This document shows positions 42,754 through 51,558 of a stretch of DNA of 64,000 nt, piece by piece. The notes beneath the pieces are model-generated. The model had not been told where the DNA came from. It saw nothing but the letters and a program-made list of their open reading frames with translations, and made no database searches. The DNA lies in assembly GCA_016932435.1 (NCBI GenBank), contig JAFGCW010000078.1:1-64000 (forward strand), given 5' to 3'. Within the stretch, counting starts at the first letter, position 1; every line of letters starts with the position of its first letter. The DNA comes from Dehalococcoidales bacterium. Its GTDB lineage: Bacteria > Chloroflexota > Dehalococcoidia > Dehalococcoidales > UBA2162. A program made the position numbers and the translations under genes.

Positions 42754-44616
42754 ATGAAGAAAATTACATGGTTGATTATTAGTGTAATAATGGTGTTATC
42801 ACTGGTTATGGTGTCCTGCGGTAGTGATGAAGATACCGGAGGAAAAGTTAAGGAAGAAGATACCGGTCAAAAAGTGACCGTAGGAGGAGAAGAGACAGAG
42901 GAAGAGGTTAAAGAGGAAGAGGGCTCATCAGCATCAACAGGACCAGCGTATGGCGGTACGCTTAGACTCGCCCAGACAGCGGACAGCACCAATTTCGATG
43001 ATGTCGTTACCCGTGGATTCGTTCAGGGCGTCACATTCCTGCTGACCAACGAGTCGATGTGGAGAGGTGACTGGGCAAAGGGACCTGCCGGCGGCTACGG
43101 CACTAATGAATGCGACTGGGTTGGCGCTTACGATGTCTTTTCCCAAAAGAGAGGTTTTGCGGCAGAAAGCTGGGAATGGAGTATCGATCCCGCCACTGAC
43201 ACAGGAATTCTCGTCTACCAAATCCGGGATAATATACATTTTGCTCTTAACCCGAACAGTGAGGCTAGTCAACTGGTCGGTGGTCGAAAAATGACGGCTG
43301 ACGATGTTGTTTTCACTTTCACGCAGGTAATGACTGACGACAGGGCTTATATGTACCGGGCGTATCCCTCAATGAGGAAATCGTTTAAATGCGAGAAAAC
43401 CGGTCCCATGGAAGTTACCGTTACCGTAGCGTCATCTGATTTAATAACCGCTATAGCCAAATTCGGCAATTATGTCGGCGTGGTTCCTCCTGAGGTGGTC
43501 GATAAATACGGTGACATGGCGAGCTGGAAAAACTCCGTTGGTACCGGGCCGTTTATGCTTAAAGATGTTATAAAAGGCAGCCAGATGCTCCTGGACAGAA
43601 ATCCCGATTACTGGGGGACGGATCCGATAGGCCCCGGAATGGGCAACCAGATACCGTATATAGATTCTCTGCAGTATCTCATCATCCCCGACGCTTCAAC
43701 CCGGCTGGCAGCCCTGCGAACAGGCAAGATTGACCAGTATAGTCCGGTCAGCTATGAAGACGCTGAGAATATCAGAGCTACCGCTCAGGGTATAGAGGAA
43801 GGAGAAGGACAACTTGGTGGTACACCATGGATCATATACATGAATACCCAGAGAAGTCCTTTTAATGATATTAAGGTACGACGGGCATTACATATGGGAG
43901 TTGATCTCGAGTTGATTAAAAATACTCTGAACCACGGACTCGGGCAGATACTCTACTGGCCAATCGAATACACCCCGGCCTATGCAGACTGCTACCTGGG
44001 GCTTGATGACCCGGATTGCCCCGAATCGGTGAAGGAATTGTATGTCTATAACCCGGAGAAATCAAAAGAACTTCTTGCAGAGGCAGGATATCCTAACGGA
44101 TTCAAGACCACGGCTCTTATCTGGCAGAGTCAGGTTGACTACCTATCGATAATCAAGGATATGTGGTCCAAGATAGGTGTCGAGCTGGAGCTTGATGTCA
44201 GGGAGAATGCTGCTGTAACTTCCGTCTACCGCAGCGGTGAATATGACGTATGCTCGGCAGTCGGTGGTCGTGGTCCAATCAGTGTCTTCTACCACATGGT
44301 AACAATGGTCGGGGACGGACCACTTGGAGGTAACGCAAGTAATATTAAGGATCAGAAGTTGATCGACGCATCGACACAGATGCAGGCAACATTCCTCGAA
44401 GATGACAAAGCAGCCATGGCGCAGTTCAGGGAGCTGATGAAATATGCTCTTGACCAGGCATATGCCATCACAGGTCCGGTATATCCCCAGTCTACCTTCT
44501 GGTGGCCCTGGTTAAAGAACTATTCAGGTGAAATACAGGTAGGTTACTTCGATATGCAATACTGGGCATCCTACATCTGGCTCGATACAGACTTGAAGGA
44601 TTCGATGGGATATTAA
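42754..44616 (+). CDS. dppA: Peptide ABC substrate-binding lipoprotein (family 5)
   Basis: 620 residues. A signal peptide with LVMVSC lipobox at Cys22, an acidic Lys/Glu-rich linker (about 27-58), and an SBP_bac_5 domain with YGGTLRLAQTADSTNFDDV, GRKMTADDVVFTF, WKNSVGTGPFML and NDIKVRRALHMGVDLELI. It binds oligopeptides or similar ligands and delivers them to the divergent DppBC permease. It follows a small ORF and an operator-like site, so a MarR regulator probably controls it. Confidence 0.88.
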   Translation: MKKITWLIISVIMVLSLVMVSCGSDEDTGGKVKEEDTGQKVTVGGEETEEEVKEEEGSSASTGPAYGGTLRLAQTADSTNFDDVVTRGFVQGVTFLLTNESMWRGDWAKGPAGGYGTNECDWVGAYDVFSQKRGFAAESWEWSIDPATDTGILVYQIRDNIHFALNPNSEASQLVGGRKMTADDVVFTFTQVMTDDRAYMYRAYPSMRKSFKCEKTGPMEVTVTVASSDLITAIAKFGNYVGVVPPEVVDKYGDMASWKNSVGTGPFMLKDVIKGSQMLLDRNPDYWGTDPIGPGMGNQIPYIDSLQYLIIPDASTRLAALRTGKIDQYSPVSYEDAENIRATAQGIEEGEGQLGGTPWIIYMNTQRSPFNDIKVRRALHMGVDLELIKNTLNHGLGQILYWPIEYTPAYADCYLGLDDPDCPESVKELYVYNPEKSKELLAEAGYPNGFKTTALIWQSQVDYLSIIKDMWSKIGVELELDVRENAAVTSVYRSGEYDVCSAVGGRGPISVFYHMVTMVGDGPLGGNASNIKDQKLIDASTQMQATFLEDDKAAMAQFRELMKYALDQAYAITGPVYPQSTFWWPWLKNYSGEIQVGYFDMQYWASYIWLDTDLKDSMGY

Positions 44617-44669
44617 ACAGAAGCAGGAATTAAAAAAATAAGAACATTATGCTGAAAAAGGAGTAGATT

Positions 44670-44810
44670 TTGGAAGCGTATTGTGTGAAATGCCGTGCCA
44701 AGAGGGAAATCAAAGATGCCAAAGCCATAACAATGAAGAATGGTAAGCCTGCCACTCAGGGCACCTGTCCGGTGTGTGGTACCAAGATGTTCCGTATTGG
44801 CAAAGGCTAG
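44670..44810 (+). CDS. Small zinc-ribbon protein (DUF5679-like)
   Basis: A TTG start at 44670 with AAAGGAG six bases upstream gives a 46-residue product starting MEAYCVKCRAKREI and ending CPVCGTKMFRIGKG. Two CxxC pairs form a zinc ribbon, and the layout matches DUF5679 proteins of unknown function. It may be transcribed with the binding-protein gene. A terminator hairpin follows. Confidence 0.85.
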   Translation: MEAYCVKCRAKREIKDAKAITMKNGKPATQGTCPVCGTKMFRIGKG

Positions 44811-44839
44811 ATTTACATTAATAATCCTTCGCTGACAGG

Positions 44840-44878
44840 AAGGGATGGATACGCCTGTTGAGGGCATATCCATCCCTT
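44840..44878 (+). terminator. Terminator hairpin
   Basis: AAGGGATGGATA (44840-44851) and TATCCATCCCTT (44867-44878) pair perfectly. It ends the dppA/zinc-ribbon transcript. From here to 45094 no further gene is seen. Confidence 0.75.
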
Positions 44879-45094
44879 ATTATTTACAAGTGTAGTATAA
44901 TATTTTGATGAACATAGAGATGTTACTCATATCATGCTTAAAGATATTTTAACTGTTTAGTTTAAATTTATAGAAAGATAAACTTAACAAACTAGAATAT
45001 TGTCAATTCTAAACGAACAAACCGTTTGAACAATACTTGTGGTAACGTTAGATAATTAAAATTTAAATAATCCCAATGAATATATTGAATCAAG

Positions 45095-45544
45095 CTATTG
45101 CCGAAAAAGTGGTGGTATATAATCGAGACCAAGTACATGACGAGTCTGTTGATCTAACTTATCTAGTAAGGACATAAGCGCCTCTTTTTCATCTGAAGAT
45201 AATGTGGAGAATATCATATCAATTGAGTTTAGCGGCATTGTCTCGAAAAGTCTAATTCCTTTTTCCGTGATTGCAATCTTATAACGATTAGAGGAGTCAA
45301 TTTTTTCTCGTTTCACAAGTCCGGCTTTTTCCATTCTCCTGACAATAAGGGATATTGTGTTATGACGCTTCAGCGTCGTTTCTGATATTTCATTGATGGT
45401 CGAAGCACCGTTTTCTACCATTAAAACACGGAGTATTTTCGATTGTTCGGCTGAAAGACCAAGCTTACGTAACTCAACAGATCGAGCTTTACAGATTAGG
45501 TCGTAAACTTCCGTAATTTTTCCCCAGATTGAATAATCATCCAT
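45095..45544 (-). CDS. MarR-family transcriptional regulator
   Basis: 149 residues: MDDYSIWGKITEVYDLICKARSVE splits into the first helix, then LSAEQSKILRVLMVENGASTINEISE and the wing RMEKAGLVKREKIDSSNRYKIAITEKG, with the recognition helix TLKRHNTISLIVRRM. ATG 45544 is preferred because the longer start at 45571 overlaps its own -10 box. It is divergent from a small ORF, and a perfect 34-bp palindrome lies between the two promoters, overlapping both -35 boxes. It probably represses itself and the small-ORF transcript, and through the second site the dppA transcript. Confidence 0.85.
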   Translation of the reverse strand: MDDYSIWGKITEVYDLICKARSVELRKLGLSAEQSKILRVLMVENGASTINEISETTLKRHNTISLIVRRMEKAGLVKREKIDSSNRYKIAITEKGIRLFETMPLNSIDMIFSTLSSDEKEALMSLLDKLDQQTRHVLGLDYIPPLFRQ

Positions 45545-45569
45545 AAGTTTGAATACTCCTAATACAGTC

Positions 45570-45598
45570 ATTTTACATTAATTTTGAATCATTTTCAA
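45570..45598 (-). promoter_or_regulatory. Promoter of the MarR gene
   Basis: On the minus strand TTGAAA (45593-45598) is 17 bases from TAAAAT (45570-45575). The -35 overlaps the left arm of the operator. Confidence 0.7.
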
Positions 45599-45628
45599 GT
45601 TCAATATCACATGTGATATTGAACTTGA
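45595..45628. promoter_or_regulatory. Perfect 34-bp palindromic operator
   Basis: Half-site TCAAGTTCAATATCACA (45595-45611) is mirrored exactly at 45612-45628, with no spacer. It overlaps the -35 boxes of divergent promoters on both strands and matches the size of a MarR dimer pair. A degenerate 16-bp core recurs at 42456-42471. Confidence 0.85.
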
Positions 45629-45653
45629 CATACCCACAGCCAGATATTATACT
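45625..45653 (+). promoter_or_regulatory. Strong promoter on the plus strand
   Basis: TTGACA (45625-45630), 17 bases, TATACT (45648-45653). It is a near-consensus pair whose -35 overlaps the operator. The transcript would carry the 36-residue ORF at 45748-45858. Confidence 0.8.
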
Positions 45654-45747
45654 CTGCCTACATAAAAGGCGAATGAAATTAAGTCGACTATGTTGATTTT
45701 TGTCGAATTTCGAGAATCTAGCCTTGCCGAAGAAACCAGGGTACTGA

Positions 45748-45858
45748 ATGTTGGCAACTCATTTCAGCTTAATTAACAACCATTCTCCTCCCGTGTCCGG
45801 AGTCCTGGGAGTAATCGGGCTTAGCGGCAGGACTTATCTCTTGTTGGTATTTTGGTAG
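45748..45858 (+). CDS. Small ORF, 36 residues, with VSGVLGVI core
   Basis: ATG 45748 to TAG 45856-45858. The product carries LINNHSPPVSGVLGVI and a hydrophobic C-terminus (TYLLLVFW). Its core matches the small ORF at 42574-42717. It is the first frame after the strong MarR-controlled promoter. An AGGG ribosome site with six-base spacing is present. The minus strand also has an open frame here that I consider a shadow, although the repeat keeps similar codons in that frame too. Confidence 0.4.
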   Translation: MLATHFSLINNHSPPVSGVLGVIGLSGRTYLLLVFW

Positions 45859-46232
45859 TCTCCTTATTCTGTTTGCGTTATAATAATTAATCTTGTTATA
45901 TATCTGTTTGTAAAAATAAAACAAACCGAAATCATTAACGGTCTTCGATGTCCCAATTTTCATCCAAGCACAAAACGAAACTCAAGAAATTATAGATGAG
46001 TGTTTAATCAAGAGAAGCTTAGTGGTTAAGAGAAATCAAATCTATGCCTGACAACTATCATAATATCTGGATTGATACTCTATCAAGACGATACAAATAT
46101 GGAAATGAGTAGAGAGGACAGGAAGTAACATATGATCAAACGCAGATACGATTTTGACAATCCCCATTAGGCATTAAACACAATAATCTGCTATAATAAT
46201 CTGGTTTGAATTATGTCTGGAAGGTGGAATAA
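45859..46232. other. Spacer upstream of rplY
   Basis: AT-rich, no gene seen. TATAAT at 46192-46197 lies about 36 bases before the L25 start and is a likely -10; no convincing -35 is at the right distance. Confidence 0.5.
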
Positions 46233-46883
46233 ATGGATCTTACAGCTCATACCAGGGAAATCAGAGGTAAAAAAGTAAAAACTCTGCGCCGTGAGGGAAT
46301 AACGCCGGTGCATGTTTTCGGTCGCGGGATTGAACCTGAAGCGCTGCAGTGCGACACGATAGAGTTGCAGAAAGTACTGGCACAGTCAGGAAGCACAGGA
46401 ATCGTTGGACTCAGAGTAGATAAATCCAGGAAAAAGAGAAACGTAATGATACGTGAAGTCCAGAAAGAGCCTCGATCCGGTCAGCTTCTCCATATCGATT
46501 TCTACCAGATACGCATGGAAGAAAAACTAAAGGTGGATGTACCCATCATCCTGACAGGAGAAGCCCCGGCGTTAAAGATGAAAGAATACTTCCTTTCGCA
46601 TGAACTTGATACTTTATCCGTCGAGTGTCTGCCTGATAATATACCCAGTCATATTGAGGTTGACGTCAGCATCCTCGAAGAAGCCGACCAGTCGATACAC
46701 GTCCAGGATATCGTTCTTGGTGAAGAGATAACGGTTTTTAATAATCCTGACCAGCTTATTGCCAAGATCAACATCAGACACATTGAGGCGGAAATCGAAG
46801 CTGAGGAAGTCGAAGCCGCAGAGGAAGGTGAAGCTGAAACAGCCGATGAAGAAACATCTGAAGACACTTCTTCGGAAGAATAA
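46233..46883 (+). CDS. rplY: Ribosomal protein L25/Ctc, general stress type
   Basis: 216 residues. The N-terminal L25 domain starts LTAHTREIRGKKVKTLRREG and has TPVHVFGRG and IREVQKEPRSGQLLHIDFY; the TL5/Ctc C-terminal domain has KVDVPIILTGEAPALK and DTLSVECLPDNIPSHIEVDVS. A Glu/Ala-rich acidic tail follows from about residue 185. It binds 5S rRNA in the large subunit. GGAAGGTGG precedes ATG 46233. Confidence 0.9.
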   Translation: MDLTAHTREIRGKKVKTLRREGITPVHVFGRGIEPEALQCDTIELQKVLAQSGSTGIVGLRVDKSRKKRNVMIREVQKEPRSGQLLHIDFYQIRMEEKLKVDVPIILTGEAPALKMKEYFLSHELDTLSVECLPDNIPSHIEVDVSILEEADQSIHVQDIVLGEEITVFNNPDQLIAKINIRHIEAEIEAEEVEAAEEGEAETADEETSEDTSSEE

Positions 46884-46916
46884 GACGGCTTTCTTTATCA
46901 ACGAACAGGAAATTGC

Positions 46917-47843
46917 CTACTGCCCGGTAAGATACCGTTGAGCGTATATTGCTGCCGTCGCACCGTCACCGGCGGCGGTAATAGCCTGCCGGGCAGAATT
47001 CAATCTGATATCTCCGGCAGCAAATATGCCCGGCACATCCGTCTCCATTTTCTCGTTGGTAATGATGTGCCCTACCGGTTCGAGTGGCAGTATACCTTTT
47101 AAGTACTCCGTATCCGGCTTGAAACCAATCGATACGAATAGTCCTGATACTTCAAGGATGGATTTTTCTCCTGTCTTGATGTTATTCAGCTTAAGTCGCT
47201 CGATAAAGACATCCCCTTCTATTGCATCGATAGTCGTATCCCACAAGATTTCCACCCTGGGTTCGGCGAGAATTCGTTCCCGCACAATACCGACAGCTCT
47301 AAGTTCGTCCCGCCGGTGGATAAGTACTACCTTCGAAGCGAATTCAGCCAAATGCAGAGCCTCGGTTACGGCAGAATCGCTGCCTCCAACTACCGCTACG
47401 GGTTTGCCGCTGAACAGCGGCGCATCGCAGGTTGCACAATAGGAAACGCCTTTCCCGGAATATTCTTCTTCACCAGGTACATTCAGCGTATTTCGCTTCG
47501 AACCGCCGGCAATTATCAACGCTTTGGCTGAATAATCACCTTCAGTGGTCTTTACCGTCTTCAGTTCGTTGTTAATATCGATTCCCGTGACTTCGGCGGT
47601 CATTATTTCCAGTCCGAACTTGGTCGCCTGCTTTAGCATGAGATTTCCCAGTTCGAAACCATCGATACTCTCGGGGAAACCCGGATAGTTTTCGATCCAG
47701 TTGGTATTGTTTATCTGTCCCCCTGTGATTCCTTTCTCAATCAGCAGACTGTTTAGTCTGGCTCTTGAAGTATAAAGTCCGGCGGTCAGTCCGGCGGGAC
47801 CTCCTCCGACAACTATAACGTCATAACCGTTTTTCTCTGCCAT
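46917..47843 (-). CDS. trxB: Thioredoxin-disulfide reductase
   Basis: 308 residues. FAD-binding GGGPAGLTAGLYTSRA (about residues 12-27), active-site CATCDAPLF, NADPH-binding VGGSDSAVTEALHLA and the C-terminal FAD motif GIFAAGDIRLN are present. It reduces thioredoxin with NADPH. One base after the thioredoxin-like gene's stop; last gene of the compact minus-strand operon. Confidence 0.95.
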   Translation of the reverse strand: MAEKNGYDVIVVGGGPAGLTAGLYTSRARLNSLLIEKGITGGQINNTNWIENYPGFPESIDGFELGNLMLKQATKFGLEIMTAEVTGIDINNELKTVKTTEGDYSAKALIIAGGSKRNTLNVPGEEEYSGKGVSYCATCDAPLFSGKPVAVVGGSDSAVTEALHLAEFASKVVLIHRRDELRAVGIVRERILAEPRVEILWDTTIDAIEGDVFIERLKLNNIKTGEKSILEVSGLFVSIGFKPDTEYLKGILPLEPVGHIITNEKMETDVPGIFAAGDIRLNSARQAITAAGDGATAAIYAQRYLTGQ

Positions 47844-47844
47844 A

Positions 47845-48174
47845 TTACACCCCTATCTCCAGTTCAGCCTCTATCACATCGAGCATCTGCCGGATATCAA
47901 AATTACCTGTTATCCTGAGACGCCCGTTTAGTACCAGCAACGGCACCGACAGGTTTTCGTTTTTGATTTTCTCGCCCCATTGGATCAGATCTTCGTCTTT
48001 GTCCTTCCCGGTCAGGTCATAGCATTTCAAACGTACTTGATCTCCGAACCTGTTGTTGACCTGTTTCTCCGCCAGTTCAAACGACTCCCCTGAAGACCAG
48101 TCTGTACCGCAGGACGCATCACAATCTTTCCTATCAGGACCGGTAATAATGGTTACGTCAATTTTCTTAGGCAA
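47845..48174 (-). CDS. Thioredoxin-fold protein of unknown role
   Basis: The start is TTG 48174, overlapping the trxA stop by eight bases and with GGAG seven bases upstream; the longer frame to 48225 lies in trxA. The product (about 109 residues) begins LPKKIDVTIITGPDRKDCDASCG, with a CDASC pair in place of CxxC, and ends with SVPLLVLNGRLRITGNFDIRQMLDVIE, the usual cis-Pro strand and last helix. It may be a redox partner or a persulfide carrier. Its position between trxA and trxB supports a thiol role. Confidence 0.75.
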   Translation of the reverse strand: MPKKIDVTIITGPDRKDCDASCGTDWSSGESFELAEKQVNNRFGDQVRLKCYDLTGKDKDEDLIQWGEKIKNENLSVPLLVLNGRLRITGNFDIRQMLDVIEAELEIGV

Positions 48175-48493
48175 GAACCGACTCCACCAATTTCTTGAGT
48201 TCAGCCTTCGGCCTGGCACCGACAATATTCGCGACAGGCTCGCCGCCCTTGAAAATAATTAATGCCGGAATACTCATAATCCCGTAATTCGCGGCAATTT
48301 TCTGATTCTGATCCAGGTCAACCTTGGTAAACGTTACCTGACCGTCATACTCTTCGGCAAGTTCATCGAGTATCGGTGCGACCATTAAACACGGTTTGCA
48401 CCATGTCGCCCAGAAATCAACCAGCACTGGTTTATCGGACTGTATGACGACGTCGTCGAAACTGTATACATCCACTTCAATAGGTTTACTCAT
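48167..48493 (-). CDS. trxA: Thioredoxin
   Basis: 108 residues. Active site FWATWCKPCLMVAPIL (about residues 26-41), a variant WCKPC in place of WCGPC. The cis-Pro IMSIPALIIFKGG is present. Reduced by TrxB, encoded two genes downstream. Start ATG 48493 overlaps plsX by eight bases. Confidence 0.95.
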   Translation of the reverse strand: MSKPIEVDVYSFDDVVIQSDKPVLVDFWATWCKPCLMVAPILDELAEEYDGQVTFTKVDLDQNQKIAANYGIMSIPALIIFKGGEPVANIVGARPKAELKKLVESVLA

Positions 48494-49481
48494 AGCTTTC
48501 CTCCTTAATTTTTTGTCCTATGCTTCTTTCCGCAGTCCTCTTTGCCAGACCTATTGCGTTCATAATCGCTTTAGCGCGGCTTCGTCCATGCGAAATAATA
48601 ATTGTACCGTTAACTCCCAGCAGGCATGAACCCCCAACTTCGCTGAAATCCAGCCTCTTTGCCCACGAATCCAATCCCACATCTCTCTTCATAGCACGGG
48701 AAGGCATGCTGTAGGCTTTTGAAATCATCTGCCCTGCCTGTCCCAGCGAATGCAGCATGGTCGCACTCATTCCTTCGAGAGTCTTAAGTACAATATTACC
48801 GGTAAAACCATCGGTCACTATTACATTAGCCTTACCGCCGACTATATCCTGTCCTTCGACGTTGCCTATAAAGTTTAGCTGGCTTTCCTTGAGCAACTGG
48901 TGAGCTTCCTGAGTAAGCCGATTTCCCTTTTTCTCTTCTTCGCCGTTATTCAGAAGGCCGACAGTTGGAGATTCTATGTCGAAAAGTCCGCTGATGTAAG
49001 TAGAGCCAAGATAGGCAAACTGTACGAGGTGGTTCGGACGACAATCGGAGTTAGCTCCGGCATCAATCAGAACGACAGGAGTGGTCGGACTGAAACTCAA
49101 CAGACTGCCCACCGCCGGTCTCTCGATGCCTTCGATTTTACCGAGATTCACCAGAGCGGAAAATAGTACCGCACCTGTATTTCCCGCCGAGACGAAGGCC
49201 GAAGCTCCACCATTCCTTACGAGATTCGTGCCGATAACTATCGACGACTCAGGTTTGCTTCGGATAGCTTCAATCGGTGATTCCTTGTAGTCGATAACCT
49301 GACTGGCATCGATAATTTTCATACCAAGTTTTTTAATCTGGCGTCCGGCAAGCACATAGAGGATCTCTTTTCTGCCAACCAGGGCTATTTCTATTTCAAA
49401 CTCACGGGCAGCTTTTATGGCTCCTTTTACTATCTCATGAGGTGCATACTCCCCACCCGCAGCATCAACGGCAATGATCAT
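48486..49481 (-). CDS. plsX: Phosphate acyltransferase PlsX
   Basis: ATG 49481 follows GGAGGAG. The 331-residue product has MIIAVDAAGGEYAP, FVSAGNTGAV and DAGANSDC, all typical of PlsX. It converts acyl-ACP and phosphate to acyl-phosphate for phospholipid synthesis. Its usual partners (fabD, fabH, acpP) are not adjacent; it overlaps an acyl-CoA dehydratase activase and thioredoxin instead. Confidence 0.92.
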   Translation of the reverse strand: MIIAVDAAGGEYAPHEIVKGAIKAAREFEIEIALVGRKEILYVLAGRQIKKLGMKIIDASQVIDYKESPIEAIRSKPESSIVIGTNLVRNGGASAFVSAGNTGAVLFSALVNLGKIEGIERPAVGSLLSFSPTTPVVLIDAGANSDCRPNHLVQFAYLGSTYISGLFDIESPTVGLLNNGEEEKKGNRLTQEAHQLLKESQLNFIGNVEGQDIVGGKANVIVTDGFTGNIVLKTLEGMSATMLHSLGQAGQMISKAYSMPSRAMKRDVGLDSWAKRLDFSEVGGSCLLGVNGTIIISHGRSRAKAIMNAIGLAKRTAERSIGQKIKEESYE

Positions 49482-50452
49482 TTTGTCTCCTCCGTTGTGA
49501 CTCGTTCCCAGAGATCGCAGCGTCCTCCCCACCGCGCCAGAACTTTTCCGTTGATGGAAAGTTGTGCGATTTCACAAAGATTGGGACAGCTCTTGCACTC
49601 GAATGACGAAGTTGTGTATTTCGTCTCACTCACTCCGAATCCACTGAAGCCGGACTTCTTCCCCTCCGACATTTCCTCGTGTACCAGCAGGGCTGCGCCG
49701 ATAGCTCCCATAACTTCATGATCAGGAGGTACTATTACATGCGTTTCAAGTTCCTCGTCAAAGGCTTTCACTATCGCTTCATTAAATGCAACCCCGCCCT
49801 GGAATAATATCGGTGTTCTGATCTCTTTTCCCAGGCCTACGTTATTCAGGTAGTTTCGCACCAGCGCCTGACATAATCCGTACAGGATATCGTCGGTCTG
49901 GTGTCCCATCTGCTGCTTATGAACCATGTCCGATTCTGCAAATACGGTACATCGTCCGGCTATGCGAACCGGGGTTGTACTGTTCATCGCCCTTACGCTG
50001 AATTCGTCTATACTCATATTCAGGCGTAATGCCTGGTGGTCCAGGAAACTTCCGGTACCGGCTGCGCATACTGTATTCATCCCGAAATCAGTCACCACAC
50101 CATCTCTCACTATTATTATCTTACTGTCCTGCCCGCCTATCTCTATTATAGTGCTTACCGCAGGCATATAGTGCAATGCCGCAGTAGCATGACTAGTGAT
50201 TTCATTCTTCACTAGGTCAGCATTGACAATTACTCCGGCAAGATACCGGGCACTTCCGGTAGTGGCCACACCACAGATCTCGGCATCATCAGGCAGCATT
50301 TTCTGAATACTAACCAGTCCCTGTTGAACCTTTTCGATAGGTTTTCCCTGCGTCAGCATATAGGTACGAGCTGCCAGGTTATCTCCGGCATCAAGCACAG
50401 CCATCTTCGTTGTAACCGAACCGACATCTATCCCAAGGTAAAATTCCATCAT
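49478..50452 (-). CDS. 2-hydroxyacyl-CoA dehydratase activase (BadF/BcrA/HgdC family)
   Basis: 324 residues of the ASKHA ATPase fold: YLGIDVGSVTTKMAVLD, EIGGQDSKIIIV, NTVCAAGTGSFLDHQ (cluster-binding Cys) and MGAIGAALLV. A second cysteine group CKSCPNLC lies near the end. Known activators use ATP and a [4Fe-4S] cluster to inject an electron into a dehydratase or benzoyl-CoA reductase. No such catalytic subunit is adjacent. Overlaps neighbours on both sides. Confidence 0.88.
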   Translation of the reverse strand: MMEFYLGIDVGSVTTKMAVLDAGDNLAARTYMLTQGKPIEKVQQGLVSIQKMLPDDAEICGVATTGSARYLAGVIVNADLVKNEITSHATAALHYMPAVSTIIEIGGQDSKIIIVRDGVVTDFGMNTVCAAGTGSFLDHQALRLNMSIDEFSVRAMNSTTPVRIAGRCTVFAESDMVHKQQMGHQTDDILYGLCQALVRNYLNNVGLGKEIRTPILFQGGVAFNEAIVKAFDEELETHVIVPPDHEVMGAIGAALLVHEEMSEGKKSGFSGFGVSETKYTTSSFECKSCPNLCEIAQLSINGKVLARWGGRCDLWERVTTEETK

Positions 50453-51558
50453 ACTCCCTGGACTACTACTTGACGATCAACTCTGTTCTTCACCAATCTC
50501 TTATGTTTCAAGAGATCTACGAAGGCTTCCAGCCTTGTTAACACACCCGTCTTTGTCATCTGTTCATCACACAGGATTGTCAGGACAGGCAGATTTTCCC
50601 TGGTCGAGGGCATTATATTCTGCGCGATTATCTCCGGCATGCAGGTAAATGGCGCCAGGTGCACTATTCCATCATATTCATCGTTGTGAAGAACCTTCTC
50701 ACCTACCGATTCCCAGCCATCTCCACCTATATCACGCTTGAGATACGGTTGCGCCGCCCGGTGAATACGTTCATTCTCATTTATCCCCAGTGGGTTTAAA
50801 AAATAACTGAATTTGGTCCACTCGGAAATGAAGGTCTTTCTTCTTACCTCTACACCCAGTTTACCTAATTCATTCTCAATATCATAATTTGAAAAAGGTT
50901 CAAGTACTACGAAAAATTCCCCCGTGATCCCAATGATGAGTGGTTGTGCATCCGGATCTTTTTCGACTGTGTTCAAACGTTCTAAATACTCTTTCTGTAC
51001 CTCTTTCAGAGTTCGCGAATCGTCCGCTCCGTCGACAGCCTTCAGCGCATCCCTGTATATCCTGTTTGCCATTCCTTTTTGGACTTCGATTGCTCTTACC
51101 TTCTGGGTAAGTTGTTCGATCCTGTCTATTGTATTTATCTTTTTCTGACAGAAGCCGTATGCCGACAGCAACTTAAGCCATGGAGCATCATTCGCCAGTC
51201 GCTTGAAAATTTTCATCATACCAAAGAATTTCTGTTCGGAAACTCCAAGTTGCACCATCTCTATGTCGTAGCCAAGTTCATTCAGAATTTTTTCCTGTGT
51301 CCTGGCATAATATCCGAGGCGACAGGTACCATAACTACCCGGCATCAGTAATGTGTCAGCCCCCAGTTCGGCTATTTCAATGAAATTCCCCAGGGTCAGC
51401 TTGAAAGGCATACACAGCCCTTCGGGTGCGTATTTGACCCCCAAAGACAAGGTACGACGGGTATTAAAAGGCGGTGGAACATAGTCGACTTCAAGTCGCT
51501 TAAATAATGCCTTCAGCGGTATATATAGATTGCCTATATGAGGAATTCCTAGACGCAT
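50449..51558 (-). CDS. Acyl-CoA dehydratase activase-related protein (DUF2229-like)
   Basis: 369 residues. GIPHIGNLYIPLKALFKRL and the cysteine-bearing APEGLCMPFKLTLGNFIEI, then LLMPGSYGTCRLGYYAR and LAPFTCMPEI. This is the DUF2229/HgdB-like fold that often follows activases and may bind an iron-sulfur cluster or CoA ester. Together with the next gene it resembles the split form of larger activase fusion proteins found in many anaerobes. Confidence 0.8.
   Translation of the reverse strand: MRLGIPHIGNLYIPLKALFKRLEVDYVPPPFNTRRTLSLGVKYAPEGLCMPFKLTLGNFIEIAELGADTLLMPGSYGTCRLGYYARTQEKILNELGYDIEMVQLGVSEQKFFGMMKIFKRLANDAPWLKLLSAYGFCQKKINTIDRIEQLTQKVRAIEVQKGMANRIYRDALKAVDGADDSRTLKEVQKEYLERLNTVEKDPDAQPLIIGITGEFFVVLEPFSNYDIENELGKLGVEVRRKTFISEWTKFSYFLNPLGINENERIHRAAQPYLKRDIGGDGWESVGEKVLHNDEYDGIVHLAPFTCMPEIIAQNIMPSTRENLPVLTILCDEQMTKTGVLTRLEAFVDLLKHKRLVKNRVDRQVVVQGV

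Noticed and set aside
45769..45963. A 64-codon minus-strand frame over the second small ORF
   Set aside because: It has no ribosome site and lies on the opposite strand of a strong promoter's transcript; its conservation with 42574-42717 could be a by-product of the plus-strand codons. It is not fully excluded.
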